The notes below the pieces were generated by a model. That model worked only from the letters and a program-made list of their open reading frames with translations. It searched no databases and was not told the origin of the DNA. 64,000 nt of DNA from Alexandriicola marinus. GTDB lineage: Bacteria; Pseudomonadota; Alphaproteobacteria; Rhodobacterales; Rhodobacteraceae. The DNA lies in assembly GCF_004000435.1 (NCBI RefSeq), contig NZ_RBVZ01000008.1, positions 40,630 through 104,629 on the forward strand. The letters run 5' to 3'. Both the position numbers and the translations under genes were made by a program. The first letter of the stretch is position 1. Each line of letters starts with the position of its first letter. Below, piece by piece: positions 34,309 to 43,740 of this stretch.

Positions 34309-34701
34309 TCAGCTGCGCTCCATGTATTCCTGCGTGAACGCGCCGGGTAACAACTCACCCAGTGTCGTGTGCAACGTCTTTCCATCCGTCGTGGCCAGCG
34401 TGACAGGCACGTCGCCCGCCCCGAATTCGGCCAGCTTCTGCCGACAGCCGCCACAGGGGCTGACTGGGATCGGGCTGTCGGCGATGACGGCCACTTCGGC
34501 AATCTCTGTCTCGCCCGCGGCCACCATCGCGGCGACGGCCCCGGCCTCGGCGCAGGTGCCCTCGGGATAGGCGACATTCTCGACATTCACGCCGGCATAG
34601 ACCTGACCCGAGGCCCCGCGGATCGCCGCGCCCACCTTGAAATTCGAATAGGGCACATAGGCGTTTTCGCGCACGCGGCGCGCCTCTTCCACCAGCGACA
34701 T
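34309..34701 (-). CDS. cdd: Cytidine deaminase
   Basis: 130 residues, zinc-dependent; converts cytidine/deoxycytidine to uridine forms. The catalytic motif is TCAEAGA (Cys-Ala-Glu) and the second zinc segment is PCGGCRQ. ATG 34701 (MSLVEEARR) is chosen over upstream in-frame starts because the conserved VPYSNFKVGAA region follows at the usual distance. First gene of the salvage operon; deoA begins two bases after its stop. Confidence 0.93.
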   Translation of the reverse strand: MSLVEEARRVRENAYVPYSNFKVGAAIRGASGQVYAGVNVENVAYPEGTCAEAGAVAAMVAAGETEIAEVAVIADSPIPVSPCGGCRQKLAEFGAGDVPVTLATTDGKTLHTTLGELLPGAFTQEYMERS

Positions 34702-34789
34702 GGGGCTTCCTCCCTCGCAGACGCGCATTGCAGACGACGTGACTTTGGGCGCGGGACCGTGAGGATGCAAGGGGCCGCGACCCCGCGAT

Positions 34790-35875
34790 CTAGCCGCCGG
34801 TCGTGGCAAAGGCCCCGGGCAGCGCGACTTCGAGCAGTTCGAAATCCTCGCTCGGATCACGCCAATGGGTCGTCATGCCCGGCGGGATGACAAAGGCGTC
34901 GCCCGCGACAAGGGCCGCGGGCTCACGCCCCTCCCCTTCCAGCGTCAGGGAGCCTTCCATCACGAAGCCGAACAGGATGTCGGCGTCGTGCACCGAGGGC
35001 CGCGTTTCTCCCTCGCCCCGCCGAACGACCTGCACGCCTGCCACATCGCGGGTATTCGCCGCGATCGTCGTGTCGCGGCAGATAAAGCCCGGCTGGCGGA
35101 ACGGTTCCCAATCCGCCTCAAGCCCCACGTTATGGACGAATTTCTGGCCCTGCCATTCGCGATCGGGCCGGTGATGCGGCGTGGGCAGCGTCATGTCGTG
35201 ATCGATCTCGGTCACATGTTCGGCGGGCACGCCGATCTCGATCACCTCGATCCCGTCGCTGGCCTCCAGCACCCGGTGCCGGATCTCGGGCGGCTGGATA
35301 AAGCAATCGCCCGCGTAGAGCCGGATCGGGTCGCCCTGATCCTCGTAGACCACGTCGACCCACCCCCTGTAACAGAAGATCAGCTGGAACCCGACTCTGT
35401 GGAAATGCACCATGTCGGGCACCGGGCCGCCATCGGGGATACGGATGTGGCTTGCGATGATCGAGCCGCCCAGCCGGTCGGGCACGAGGTCGCGATATTG
35501 CATCCCGGCCCTCCCGATCACCCATGGCGCCCCATCGCGCAGCCGGCGCACGACAAAGCTGTGCTGTGTCGGCGGGATCTGCAGATCGGGGATCAGAGGC
35601 TCCACGCTGATCTGGGTCCCGCCCGGAGCGGTCGTCTCGTGGACGCCCCCCGCGAAATCGGGATCGTCGGTCCGGATCAGGATCCGGGCGGCGGGTGAGC
35701 CAAGCGTCTGGTCGAGCCGGATGCGCAGACCGTGGCCCGACATCACGGCGACGGTCGGATTGTCGGCCGGCCATATCTGGTCGAGCCGGAACCCGAGATC
35801 CCGGCCGAAGAATGCCAGATCCGCGCTCAGATCGGTGGTCGAGATGCACAGTTCGGCTGTCGTGGTATCGGTCAT
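34790..35875 (-). CDS. VOC-like plus double-cupin protein
   Basis: 361 residues. The first about 110 residues look like a vicinal-oxygen-chelate (glyoxalase) domain (LCISTTDLSADLAFFGRDLGF...). Two cupin domains follow: one around MVHFHRVGFQLIFCYRGWVDVVYED and PPEIRHRVLEA, the second around FGFVMEGSLTLEGEG and FVIPPGMTTHW. Cupin His residues are kept in both. A metal-dependent enzyme or sugar/acid-binding protein is plausible; no specific reaction can be assigned. GGGGA precedes ATG 35875. Divergent from the malic enzyme gene. Confidence 0.72.
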   Translation of the reverse strand: MTDTTTAELCISTTDLSADLAFFGRDLGFRLDQIWPADNPTVAVMSGHGLRIRLDQTLGSPAARILIRTDDPDFAGGVHETTAPGGTQISVEPLIPDLQIPPTQHSFVVRRLRDGAPWVIGRAGMQYRDLVPDRLGGSIIASHIRIPDGGPVPDMVHFHRVGFQLIFCYRGWVDVVYEDQGDPIRLYAGDCFIQPPEIRHRVLEASDGIEVIEIGVPAEHVTEIDHDMTLPTPHHRPDREWQGQKFVHNVGLEADWEPFRQPGFICRDTTIAANTRDVAGVQVVRRGEGETRPSVHDADILFGFVMEGSLTLEGEGREPAALVAGDAFVIPPGMTTHWRDPSEDFELLEVALPGAFATTGG

Positions 35876-36034
35876 TGCGTGATCCCCGTCTGATCCGGCG
35901 CGCAGGCTGCGCCGGGGCGGCAGGCGATGCAACCTCGAATTGGTGGAATGCAGGCGGATCGCGGCCGCGCCGCAGGTGGACAATGGGCAGGGCCAGGTGA
36001 TAGTTCAACATTAAACAATATCGGAGCAGGCCCC

Positions 36035-38326
36035 GTGACCGACGAATCCCGCATGACCCCCAAGGAAACCCAGCGGCAGGCCGCCCTCGACTATCACCGC
36101 CTGCCCCGCCCCGGAAAGCTCGAGATCCGCGCCACGAAGCCGCTGGCCAACGGGCGCGACCTGTCGCGCGCCTACAGCCCCGGCGTGGCCGAGGCCTGCC
36201 TCGAGATCAAGGCCGACCCGGCGGCGGCCCGCGATTACACCGCCCGAGGGAACCTTGTGGCCGTCGTGTCCAACGGATCGGCGGTTCTGGGCCTGGGCGA
36301 CATCGGCGGCCTTGCCTCGAAACCGGTGATGGAAGGCAAGGCGGTCCTGTTCAAGAAATTCGCCAATATCGACTGTTTCGATATCGAGGTGAACGAATCC
36401 GATCCTGTCAAACTGGCCGAGATCGTCTGCGCGCTCGAACCCACCTTCGGTGCGATCAACCTCGAGGACATCAAGGCGCCCGACTGCTTCATCGTCGAGG
36501 ATATCTGCCGCGAACGGATGAACATTCCCGTCTTCCACGATGACCAGCACGGCACGGCAATCGTCGTGGGGGCCGCAGCCGTGAACGCGCTCCACGTGGC
36601 GGGCAAACGGTTCGAAGACATCAAGGTCGTCTCGACCGGCGGGGGCGCGGCCGGCATCGCATGCCTGAACATGTTGCTGAAACTGGGCCTGAAACGGGAA
36701 AATGTCTGGCTGTGCGATCTTCACGGTCTCGTCCACGAGGGACGGGAAGAAGACATGACCCCGCAAAAGGCCGCTTATGCGCAGGCATCGGATCTGCGCA
36801 GCCTCGATCAGGTGATCGAAGGGGCCGATCTGTTTCTCGGTCTGTCCGGCCCCGGTGTCCTGACGCCCGACATGGTGCGCAAGATGTCGAGCAAGCCGAT
36901 CATCTTCGCGCTGGCCAACCCCACTCCCGAAATCCTACCCGACGACGCCCGCGCAGCGGCCCCCGATGCGATCATCGCGACAGGCCGGTCGGATTATCCC
37001 AACCAGGTCAACAACGTCCTGTGTTTTCCGTTCATCTTTCGCGGCGCGCTGGATGTCGGCGCCTCCGAGATCAACGACGAGATGAAGGTGGCCTGCGTTC
37101 AGGGCATCGCGGAACTGGCCCGCCGGACGACTTCGGCCGAGGCAGCCGCCGCGTACCGCGGAGAGCAGCTGACCTTTGGCCCCGACTACCTGATCCCCAA
37201 GCCCTTTGACCCGCGCCTGATGGGCGTGGTCGCCTCCGCCGTGGCCGGTGCCGCCATGGAGACCGGGGCCGCGACACGCCCGATCGCGGATATGGGCGCC
37301 TACAAGATCGCGCTGGACGGTTCGGTCTTCAAATCGGCGCTGATCATGCGGCCGATCTTCGACGCCGCGCGCAGCGCCGCCCGACGGATCGTCTATGCCG
37401 AGGGGGAGGACGAACGGGTGCTCAGGGCCTCGCAGGCCGTGATCGAGGAAACGACGGAAACCCCGATCCTGATCGGTCGACCCGACGTGATCGAGACCCG
37501 CTGCGAACGCGCGGGCCTGACCATCCGGCCGGGCCGGGATTTCGAGGTCGTGAACCCCGAAAACGATCCGCGCTACCGCGATTACTGGGGCACCTATCAC
37601 GAATTGATGGCCCGGCGCGGCGTGACGCCGGACCTTGCCAAAGCGGTTATGCGCACGAATACCACCGCGATCGGCGCGGTCATGGTGCATCGCGGCGAGG
37701 CCGACAGCCTGATCTGCGGCACCTTCGGGCAATTCCTGTGGCATCTGAACTATGTCACGCAGGTTCTTGGCACGGGCGGTCTGCATCCGGTGGGGGCGCT
37801 GTCGCTGATGATCCTCGAGGACGGGCCGCTGTTCATCGCCGATACGCAGGTCCATCCGGACCCGACGCCGGAACAGGTGGCCGAAACCGTGATCGCCTGC
37901 GCGCGCCATGTGCGCCGGTTCGGTATGACACCCCGGATTGCCCTGTGTTCGCATTCGCAATTCGGCAACCTCGATTGCGTCACGGGCGTCCGGATGCGGG
38001 CCGCGCTGGAAATCCTCGATTCGCAACCGCGCGACTTCGCCTATGAGGGCGAGATGACGCTGGATGCCGCGCTCGACACCGAATTGCGCGAACGGATTTT
38101 CCCGGGCGGACGGCTCGACGGCCCCGCCAATACGCTGGTCTTCGCCAATACCGACGCCGCATCGGGCGTGCGCAACATCCTCAAGATGAAGGGGGGCGGG
38201 CTCGAGGTCGGGCCGATTCTGATGGGCATGGGGAACCGGGCCCATATCGTGACACCCTCGATCACGGCGCGCGGCCTTCTGAACATGTCGGCCTTGGCCG
38301 GCACGCCGGTGGCGCATTACGGCTGA
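36035..38326 (+). CDS. maeB: NADP-type malic enzyme with C-terminal phosphotransacetylase-like domain
   Basis: 763 residues. Residues about 1-430 are malic enzyme ([40 protein letters not shown]); about 440-763 resemble phosphotransacetylase, a regulatory domain in MaeB-type enzymes. It decarboxylates malate to pyruvate with NADP+. The GTG at 36035 has GGAG upstream at good spacing; ATG 36053 is an alternative with no visible ribosome site. Confidence 0.93.
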   Translation: MTDESRMTPKETQRQAALDYHRLPRPGKLEIRATKPLANGRDLSRAYSPGVAEACLEIKADPAAARDYTARGNLVAVVSNGSAVLGLGDIGGLASKPVMEGKAVLFKKFANIDCFDIEVNESDPVKLAEIVCALEPTFGAINLEDIKAPDCFIVEDICRERMNIPVFHDDQHGTAIVVGAAAVNALHVAGKRFEDIKVVSTGGGAAGIACLNMLLKLGLKRENVWLCDLHGLVHEGREEDMTPQKAAYAQASDLRSLDQVIEGADLFLGLSGPGVLTPDMVRKMSSKPIIFALANPTPEILPDDARAAAPDAIIATGRSDYPNQVNNVLCFPFIFRGALDVGASEINDEMKVACVQGIAELARRTTSAEAAAAYRGEQLTFGPDYLIPKPFDPRLMGVVASAVAGAAMETGAATRPIADMGAYKIALDGSVFKSALIMRPIFDAARSAARRIVYAEGEDERVLRASQAVIEETTETPILIGRPDVIETRCERAGLTIRPGRDFEVVNPENDPRYRDYWGTYHELMARRGVTPDLAKAVMRTNTTAIGAVMVHRGEADSLICGTFGQFLWHLNYVTQVLGTGGLHPVGALSLMILEDGPLFIADTQVHPDPTPEQVAETVIACARHVRRFGMTPRIALCSHSQFGNLDCVTGVRMRAALEILDSQPRDFAYEGEMTLDAALDTELRERIFPGGRLDGPANTLVFANTDAASGVRNILKMKGGGLEVGPILMGMGNRAHIVTPSITARGLLNMSALAGTPVAHYG

Positions 38327-38329
38327 AGA

Positions 38330-38959
38330 TCAGCCGACCACCGGCGGTTCGAAAAAGCCGGACAGAAACCTGTAGTCGGGTGCGGTGATCTCGAGGATCC
38401 GACGCTGCGCACCGGGCGGGACATCGGTGAAACGCAGTTTCGGGCCGCCGGTCTGCAACCTCTCGAAGCGGACCTGCCGCCCGGACCATTCCGACAGGTC
38501 GGCGGCAAGCTGTTCCGTCTCGGCCAGCCGGTAGACAGCGTCGAACCATCCGAGGTCTCCGCCCAGATAGGCCCGCTGAAGCCGGAAGTGCCGGCGCAGT
38601 TTGTCGTTCGTCAGGGTGTAGAGGCGGAACCTTTCGCAGAATTCCTCGATATCGGGTTGTGGCGACAGGCCAAGCATGCGGGCCACGGCGCCGTCGATCG
38701 CGTTTGCCGCAATGTCGTTGTGGTGAAAGATGCGGTTGGCGTATCCCGACAGGAAACGTTCCACGGGGTCACGGACAACGACAAAGGTGCGGCAGCCCCG
38801 CGCCCGAAACCGCACATAGGCCGACATCGGCCGGTCATAGGTGGTCACCAGATCACCCGGCCCCCGGGCAAGGGACCGGAAGGCTTTCCGAATGCTCGTC
38901 GTGCCGACTTTCCGGATCGGGACATAGGCGAGCGAGAGAGAGCGGACGATTTCAACCAT
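38330..38959 (-). CDS. Sulfotransferase-family protein
   Basis: 209 residues. A 5'-phosphosulfate-binding-type loop (IRKVGTTSIRKAF, about 15-27) and a 3'-phosphate site (FVVVRDPVERFLSGYANR, about 61-78) identify a PAPS-dependent sulfotransferase of the Sulfotransfer_2 type, usually acting on carbohydrates or surface polysaccharide. Acceptor unknown. Convergent with maeB (stops three bases apart). The frame opens at 39046; ATG 38959 is where the conserved part starts. Confidence 0.8.
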   Translation of the reverse strand: MVEIVRSLSLAYVPIRKVGTTSIRKAFRSLARGPGDLVTTYDRPMSAYVRFRARGCRTFVVVRDPVERFLSGYANRIFHHNDIAANAIDGAVARMLGLSPQPDIEEFCERFRLYTLTNDKLRRHFRLQRAYLGGDLGWFDAVYRLAETEQLAADLSEWSGRQVRFERLQTGGPKLRFTDVPPGAQRRILEITAPDYRFLSGFFEPPVVG

Positions 38960-39051
38960 GGGGGCCCGATAAGCGGCGTCGTGACATCCTGTTCCCTTGC
39001 AGAATTTCAAGACCCTCGCAATCCCGCAGCCGGGCAACCGCACCATATGAT

Positions 39052-39081
39052 TTGACAGGCCTGAAAATTGGGTGCGCTAAC
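39052..39081 (+). promoter_or_regulatory. Candidate sigma-70-type promoter of prpE
   Basis: TTGACA (39052-39057), an 18-bp spacer and GCTAAC (39076-39081), about 120 bases before prpE. The -35 is a perfect consensus; the -10 matches at three of six positions. The same TGCGCTAACAG string recurs at 53419-53429 before the Pfk-2-type kinase. Confidence 0.5.
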
Positions 39082-39199
39082 AGAGAGTCAAAGGATGTAA
39101 AGAAATTCACAGCTCTCCATCCGACCGGATCGTGGGACTTGCGCCACCCTGCTGGGCAGGCGCATAAAATCTCCAACGAGGAGCGAGGGAGACAACCCG

Positions 39200-41092
39200 A
39201 TGGGGTATCGTGACGTATACGAGGCCTGGAAAGCCGATCCGGAAGCTTTCTGGATGGCGCAGGCAGAACAGATTGACTGGGATCGCGAACCGACCCGCGC
39301 GCTCAATGACACCAACGCTCCTCTTTACGAATGGTACACCGACGGCATGGTCAACACCTGCTGGAACGCGGTTGACCGCCATGTCGCGGGCGGGCGCGCA
39401 GATCAGGTCGCCATTATCCACGACAGCCCGGTCACCGGAACCGTCACCCGCATTACCTATGCCGAACTGAAGGATCGCGTCGCGTCACTCGCCGGCGCGC
39501 TTGCGGCAAAGGGTGTCACCAAGGGCGATCGCGTCGTGATCTACATGCCGATGGTCCCCGAAGCACTGGTCGCGATGCTGGCCTGCACCCGGATCGGAGC
39601 GATCCACTCGGTCGTCTTCGGCGGGTTCGCGGCGAACGAACTGGCGGTGCGGATCGACGATGCCACGCCCAAGGCCGTGATCGCCGGCTCCTGCGGGATC
39701 GAAGGATCGCGGATCATCGAATACAAACCTCTGCTCGACGCCGCGATCGAACAGGCGACCCACAAGCCCGACTTCACCATCGTCTTTCAGCGCGATCAGG
39801 CCCGCGCGAGCATGATCGAAGGCCGCGACTTCGACTGGGCAGAGGTGACGCGCGACGCGACACCTGCCGATTGCGTGCCGGTCGAGGGCAATCATCCGGC
39901 CTATATCCTCTATACCTCGGGCACGACGGGCGCGCCCAAGGGCGTGGTCCGGCCCACCGCCGGGCATCTGGTTGCCCTGAACTGGACGATGAAGGCCATC
40001 TACAACGTCGAACCCGGCGATGTCTTCTGGGCAGCCTCGGATGTCGGCTGGGTCGTGGGGCACAGCTATATCTGCTATGCGCCGCTGGTTCACGGCAACA
40101 CGACGATCGTCTTCGAAGGCAAGCCCGTGGGCACCCCCGATGCCGGGACCTTCTGGCGCGTGATTGCCGATCACAAGGTCAAGAGCTTCTTCACCGCGCC
40201 CACCGCCTTCCGCGCGATCAAGCGCGAAGATCCGAAGGGCGAGTTGATCGCGAATTACGACATCTCCTCGCTTCAGGCGCTCTACCTCGCGGGCGAACGC
40301 GCCGACCCGGACACCATCGAATGGGCGCAGCGGGTCCTGAACGTGCCTGTCTATGACCATTGGTGGCAGACCGAGACCGGCTACACCATCGCGGGCAACC
40401 CCGCAGGGATCGAGGCGCTGCCGGTCAAGATCGGCTCCCCCACGGTGGCGATGCCGGGCTATGACGTGCAGATCCTCGACGAGGCGGGCCACCCGGTCAA
40501 ACCCGGCGAATTGGGCGCGATCGCGGTGAAACTGCCCCTGCCTCCGGGCACGCTTCCGACCCTGTGGAACGCGGAGGATCGATTCCGCAAAAGTTATCTC
40601 AACACCTTCCCCGGCTATTACGAGACGGGCGACGCGGGCATGATGGACGAGGACGGTTACCTCTGGATCATGGCGCGCACCGATGACGTGATCAACGTCG
40701 CGGGCCACCGCCTGTCGACCGGCGGCATGGAAGAGGTTCTGGCAGGCCACCCCGATGTGGCCGAATGCGCCGTGATCGGGGTCAAGGACGAGTTGAAAGG
40801 CCAGTTGCCGATGGGCTTCCTGTGCCTGAATGCCGGCTGTGACCGCCCCGTCGAAGAGATCGTGGCCGAAGAGATCAAACGTGTCCGCGACCAGATCGGC
40901 CCGGTGGCCGCGTTCAAGCTGGCCGTCGTGGTGGACCGGTTGCCCAAGACCCGCTCTGGCAAGATCCTGCGCGGGATCATGGCCCGCATCGCCGATGGCG
41001 AGGCCTACAAGATGCCCGCCACGATCGACGATCCGGCCATCCTCGACGAGATCCGCGACGCGGTCACAACGCTGGGCTACGCCAAGGGGTAA
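39200..41092 (+). CDS. prpE: Propionyl-CoA synthetase
   Basis: 630 residues, acyl-CoA synthetase (ANL) family. The nucleotide loop is YTSGTTGAPKG (about 238-248), the hinge region YETGDAGMMDEDGY and the C-terminal catalytic Lys in KTRSGKILRG (about 592). The N-terminus (YRDVYEAWKADPEAFW) and lack of the acetyl-CoA synthetase substrate pocket Trp context fit PrpE. It activates propionate (or related short acids) to the CoA ester. GAGGAGCGAGGGAG precedes the ATG. Monocistronic by appearance. Confidence 0.92.
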   Translation: MGYRDVYEAWKADPEAFWMAQAEQIDWDREPTRALNDTNAPLYEWYTDGMVNTCWNAVDRHVAGGRADQVAIIHDSPVTGTVTRITYAELKDRVASLAGALAAKGVTKGDRVVIYMPMVPEALVAMLACTRIGAIHSVVFGGFAANELAVRIDDATPKAVIAGSCGIEGSRIIEYKPLLDAAIEQATHKPDFTIVFQRDQARASMIEGRDFDWAEVTRDATPADCVPVEGNHPAYILYTSGTTGAPKGVVRPTAGHLVALNWTMKAIYNVEPGDVFWAASDVGWVVGHSYICYAPLVHGNTTIVFEGKPVGTPDAGTFWRVIADHKVKSFFTAPTAFRAIKREDPKGELIANYDISSLQALYLAGERADPDTIEWAQRVLNVPVYDHWWQTETGYTIAGNPAGIEALPVKIGSPTVAMPGYDVQILDEAGHPVKPGELGAIAVKLPLPPGTLPTLWNAEDRFRKSYLNTFPGYYETGDAGMMDEDGYLWIMARTDDVINVAGHRLSTGGMEEVLAGHPDVAECAVIGVKDELKGQLPMGFLCLNAGCDRPVEEIVAEEIKRVRDQIGPVAAFKLAVVVDRLPKTRSGKILRGIMARIADGEAYKMPATIDDPAILDEIRDAVTTLGYAKG

Positions 41093-41102
41093 GACACGCC
41101 GC

Positions 41103-41610
41103 CTAACGGCTGAGTTCGGTCATCGGCAGGGGCGGCACGCAGTAGAGCGGCTTGCCGTTCCTGACGTGTTGGTCGACCAGGCGGCGCCCCCGGCGACCGT
41201 CGGAAAAGGGCAGGACGGCGCGCGCCTCGTGATCGATCCCGAACAGGTCGGGAAAGATCGCGGGAAGCTTGCCACGCGCCGCCACCGCGATCGTATTGAG
41301 AGCTCTGGGTGCCGGCTGCCCCATTGGCATAGGCCACTTCGTGCTGGTCGAAGAGCAGGTGGAGATGAGTGACCCCGTCGCGCGCCGCGTCGACGCTGAT
41401 CCCCTCAAGCCCCGGGAGACGCCTGGCCGGGAGAAGCACCTCCACGGCATCGAACATGCGCCGGGCGATCGCTGAGCGGACAAGGATGCGGTACGGCGGC
41501 GAAACACGCAGGTCCGCACTCGGCCGATCCGCCCCCAGCGCCCCTCCGCCAGATACGCGCGGGACTCAGCCGGGGCGCCCGATCCAGCGCATGTGACCGA
41601 GAAGGCTCAG
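41103..41610 (-). pseudogene. Decayed Hint-domain protein remnant
   Basis: Read on the minus strand, fragments of one Hint_2 domain appear in changing frames. MRWIGRPG is followed at once by a TGA; then in the same frame GALGADRPSADLRVSPPY and RILVRS, then VTHLHLLFDQHEVAYANGA. Near 41300 the frame changes by one and the rest of the domain (ALNTIAVAARGKLPAIFPDL, ending near 41103) continues. The SESFHPG-like stretch expected after ANGA is missing, and the region before GALG is shortened. A nonsense codon, a deletion and a frameshift therefore separate pieces in the right order: a pseudogene. Confidence 0.75.
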
Positions 41611-41721
41611 TCGTCGTGCGCGCTGTTACTGCGGTCGGATCGAGACGCGGGATCGGCGGAAGCCGGGAGAGATTTGTGTCGTTTTCGTATAATTCGACCC
41701 AACGAACGGCAGGCCCATGAG

Positions 41722-42114
41722 TCATTCGGAGCCGGATTGCACAGGACAGCTGAGCACCTGCCCCTTGCCAAGCGTCACCACGAGAGAGGCCGCGGCCACC
41801 TGACCGGGACCGAGCCGGACATGGCCCAACCCTTCCGCCATCCCCGGCGCCGCGACAAAGGCTCCGCCCTGCCGGATGTTAGCGATGCTGCCGCCAGCGC
41901 CGGTCGCGATAACGGTGAGGTCGAAAGTGCCGTCGATCGGCTCGTCGCTCTTGAGAAATCCGCGGATCTCGGTGCCGCTGGCGGCGGTCTCCGAGACGAT
42001 GTGGCACGCCGCCGTGGCGGCCTTGCCGAACTGCGTCTCGGCCGTGGCGGACTGGCAACCGGCGAGTGCGCCTGCACAGACCAGAAGGGTTGCAGTCAGA
42101 TGAAGCTGGGGCAT
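41722..42114 (-). CDS. CsgH-like curli assembly lipoprotein
   Basis: 130 residues. Signal with a possible lipobox GALAGC (Cys about 20). The remainder is a small beta-sandwich-like sequence (CHIVSETAASGTEIRGFLKS..., GSIANIRQGGAFVAAPG, ASLVVTLGKGQVLSC) matching the alphaproteobacterial CsgH pattern; CsgH is a CsgC-like inhibitor of premature curli fibre formation in the periplasm. Directly downstream of a curlin-repeat gene, which supports this. Two Cys (about 36 and 123) may form a disulfide. Confidence 0.75.
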   Translation of the reverse strand: MPQLHLTATLLVCAGALAGCQSATAETQFGKAATAACHIVSETAASGTEIRGFLKSDEPIDGTFDLTVIATGAGGSIANIRQGGAFVAAPGMAEGLGHVRLGPGQVAAASLVVTLGKGQVLSCPVQSGSE

Positions 42115-42145
42115 CGGAGTCTCCGTCGATGGGGCTGGGTCGGAG

Positions 42146-42172
42146 CGGCCCCGGCCCTTGGGCGCGGGGCCG
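42146..42172 (-). terminator. Strong hairpin between curlin and csgH-like genes
   Basis: CGGCCCCG (42146-42153) pairs with CGGGGCCG (42165-42172), with an inner GCCC/GGGC pairing and a single bulge. It lies 14 bases past the curlin stop and before the csgH-like ATG. Without a T-run it fits an attenuator that lowers csgH-like expression relative to the fibre subunit, or an mRNA-stabilising stem. Confidence 0.5.
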
Positions 42173-42186
42173 ACGGTGACGCGGGA

Positions 42187-42630
42187 TCAGTGCTGGACGA
42201 CGACGATCACGTTGTTGCCGCCGATCTGCGTGGTCTCGCTGGAGTTGCCATTGCCCACCTGAATGACACCGAGCGCATTGCAGCCGCCCGACTGTGTCGC
42301 CGCCGCGCTATTGCCATGCCCGCTTTGCGACACGCCCAGAACGTTGCAATTGCCGGTCTGGGTGCTGGTCGTGTCATTGCCATGGCCGTTCTGCGTGATG
42401 ACAGTGTGGTTACGATTGCCGTCGACGACGGAGATCGAGGAATTCCCGCGCCCCTCCTGCAAGACGGTCAACTGGTTGCGGCGCCCCACGAGGCTGGCTC
42501 CGACGCCGTTGTCACGGCCCCACTGGGTAACGGAGACGCGGTTGCCATCGGCAGAGACAGGGCTTGCGGGCAGCGCGATCCCAAGGGCGAGAGCGATGGT
42601 GAGGCTGCGGGTAAGTGTCTGGAATGTCAT
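42187..42630 (-). CDS. Curlin-repeat (CsgA-like) fibre protein
   Basis: 147 residues. Signal peptide about 1-27 (ending SPVSA), then five consecutive 22-residue curlin repeats and a partial sixth, each of the form N-x5-Q-x-G-x-x-N-x5-Q-x-G. It should form an amyloid fibre outside the cell after export. Unusual: two Cys occupy equivalent positions at the ends of repeats 3 and 4 (C95, C117). The curli secretion pore CsgG and CsgE/F are not in the window. The CsgH-like gene follows on the same strand. Confidence 0.85.
   Translation of the reverse strand: MTFQTLTRSLTIALALGIALPASPVSADGNRVSVTQWGRDNGVGASLVGRRNQLTVLQEGRGNSSISVVDGNRNHTVITQNGHGNDTTSTQTGNCNVLGVSQSGHGNSAAATQSGGCNALGVIQVGNGNSSETTQIGGNNVIVVVQH
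42214..42543 (-). repeat. Five tandem 66-bp curlin repeats
   Basis: Codes for residues 30-139 of the curlin protein: five exact 22-codon units starting NRVSVTQWG, NQLTVLQEG, NHTVITQNG, NVLGVSQSG and NALGVIQVG. No insertions or deletions between units. The repeat register is conserved at Asn1, Gln7, Gly9 and Asn12. Confidence 0.85.
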
Positions 42631-42796
42631 GTATCTGGTCCTTTGTCATGATGCTGTTGGACCGGGGTGCATCACGTTGCGCGACCCCGGTTGGCACCAT
42701 GGGGACGCCCTTCGACCGGCAAGCCAATATCGCCCGCGGGCTAGCCGATAACAGCCGCGTTGCCATCCGATATCAGGGTTTGAAAATGGCAGGGCG

Positions 42797-43573
42797 TCAG
42801 GCGAATTGTTCGCGGATCAGACGCTCTTCCAGACCGTGGCCCGGATCAAAGAGAATGCGATGTTCGACCGTCGGGTCGCTCTCGATTTCGACCGAGGCTA
42901 CATTCATCACCGACCGGCTGTCGGCATCTGCCATGACGGGGCGCCGTTCGGCATCCACCACATCGAACCGCACCCGTGCCGATTTCGGCAAGAGCGCCCC
43001 ACGCCAGCGGCGGGGGCGATAGGCCGCCATCGCCGTCAGCGCCAGAACACCCGATCCGATCGGCAGGATCGGCCCGTGGGCGGAATAATTGTAGGCCGTC
43101 GATCCGGCGGGCGTGGCCACAAGCGCGCCGTCGCAGACCAGCTCTTCCAGACGGACGCGATCATCGACGGAGATTCGCAGCTTGGCGGCCTGCGGGCCCG
43201 CGCGCAGCAGGCTTACCTCGTTGATGGCCAGCGCCTCCTGCACCTCGCCATCGACCTGTGTCGCCCGCATCCTCAGCGGGTTGATGATCGCCTGTTCCGC
43301 CTCCGCCAACCGTCGGGGCAGCTGATCTGCCGAAAACTCGTTCATCAGAAAGCCGACCGTGCCCCGGTTCATGCCATAGACCGGCAGGTCCAGCCCTTGG
43401 GTCGCATGAAGCGTCTGGAGCATGAAGCCGTCGCCCCCCAGCGCCACCATCACGTCGGCCTCGTCCGGCCCCCATTCCCCGTAAAGATCGATCAGGTCGT
43501 CAAGCGCCTGCTGCGCAAGCGGAGCGTCGCTCGCGGCAAAAGCGATGCGCGTTGTGGTGCCGAACCCGTCCAT
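42797..43573 (-). CDS. nadK: NAD kinase
   Basis: 258 residues; phosphorylates NAD+ to NADP+. The GGDG motif is at 46-49 (VALGGDGFM), the NE motif is INEVSLLR (about 118) and the glycine-rich [14 protein letters not shown] is about 155-168. Shorter than enterobacterial NadK, as in other alphaproteobacteria. Divergent from glyA; ATG 43573 begins [12 protein letters not shown]. Confidence 0.93.
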   Translation of the reverse strand: MDGFGTTTRIAFAASDAPLAQQALDDLIDLYGEWGPDEADVMVALGGDGFMLQTLHATQGLDLPVYGMNRGTVGFLMNEFSADQLPRRLAEAEQAIINPLRMRATQVDGEVQEALAINEVSLLRAGPQAAKLRISVDDRVRLEELVCDGALVATPAGSTAYNYSAHGPILPIGSGVLALTAMAAYRPRRWRGALLPKSARVRFDVVDAERRPVMADADSRSVMNVASVEIESDPTVEHRILFDPGHGLEERLIREQFA

Positions 43574-43740
43574 TCATCTTTTCTCTGCCACGACTATCGG
43601 AAAGGCAAGGCGAACATCCGAAACCTGCGCACCGCCGCAGGGCGTGCGCGGGTCGTTTTGCCGCTTTGTGTCTTTCCTCGGCTCCTGTAATAGGACGCGA
43701 TAACGCCACAGCTCGCACAATCCCTGACAGGAGTTGCCCC

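Noticed and set aside
43574..43740. Glycine or SAM/THF-type riboswitch before glyA
   Set aside because: No tandem aptamer or pseudoknot core was recognisable; only a normal ribosome site is clear.
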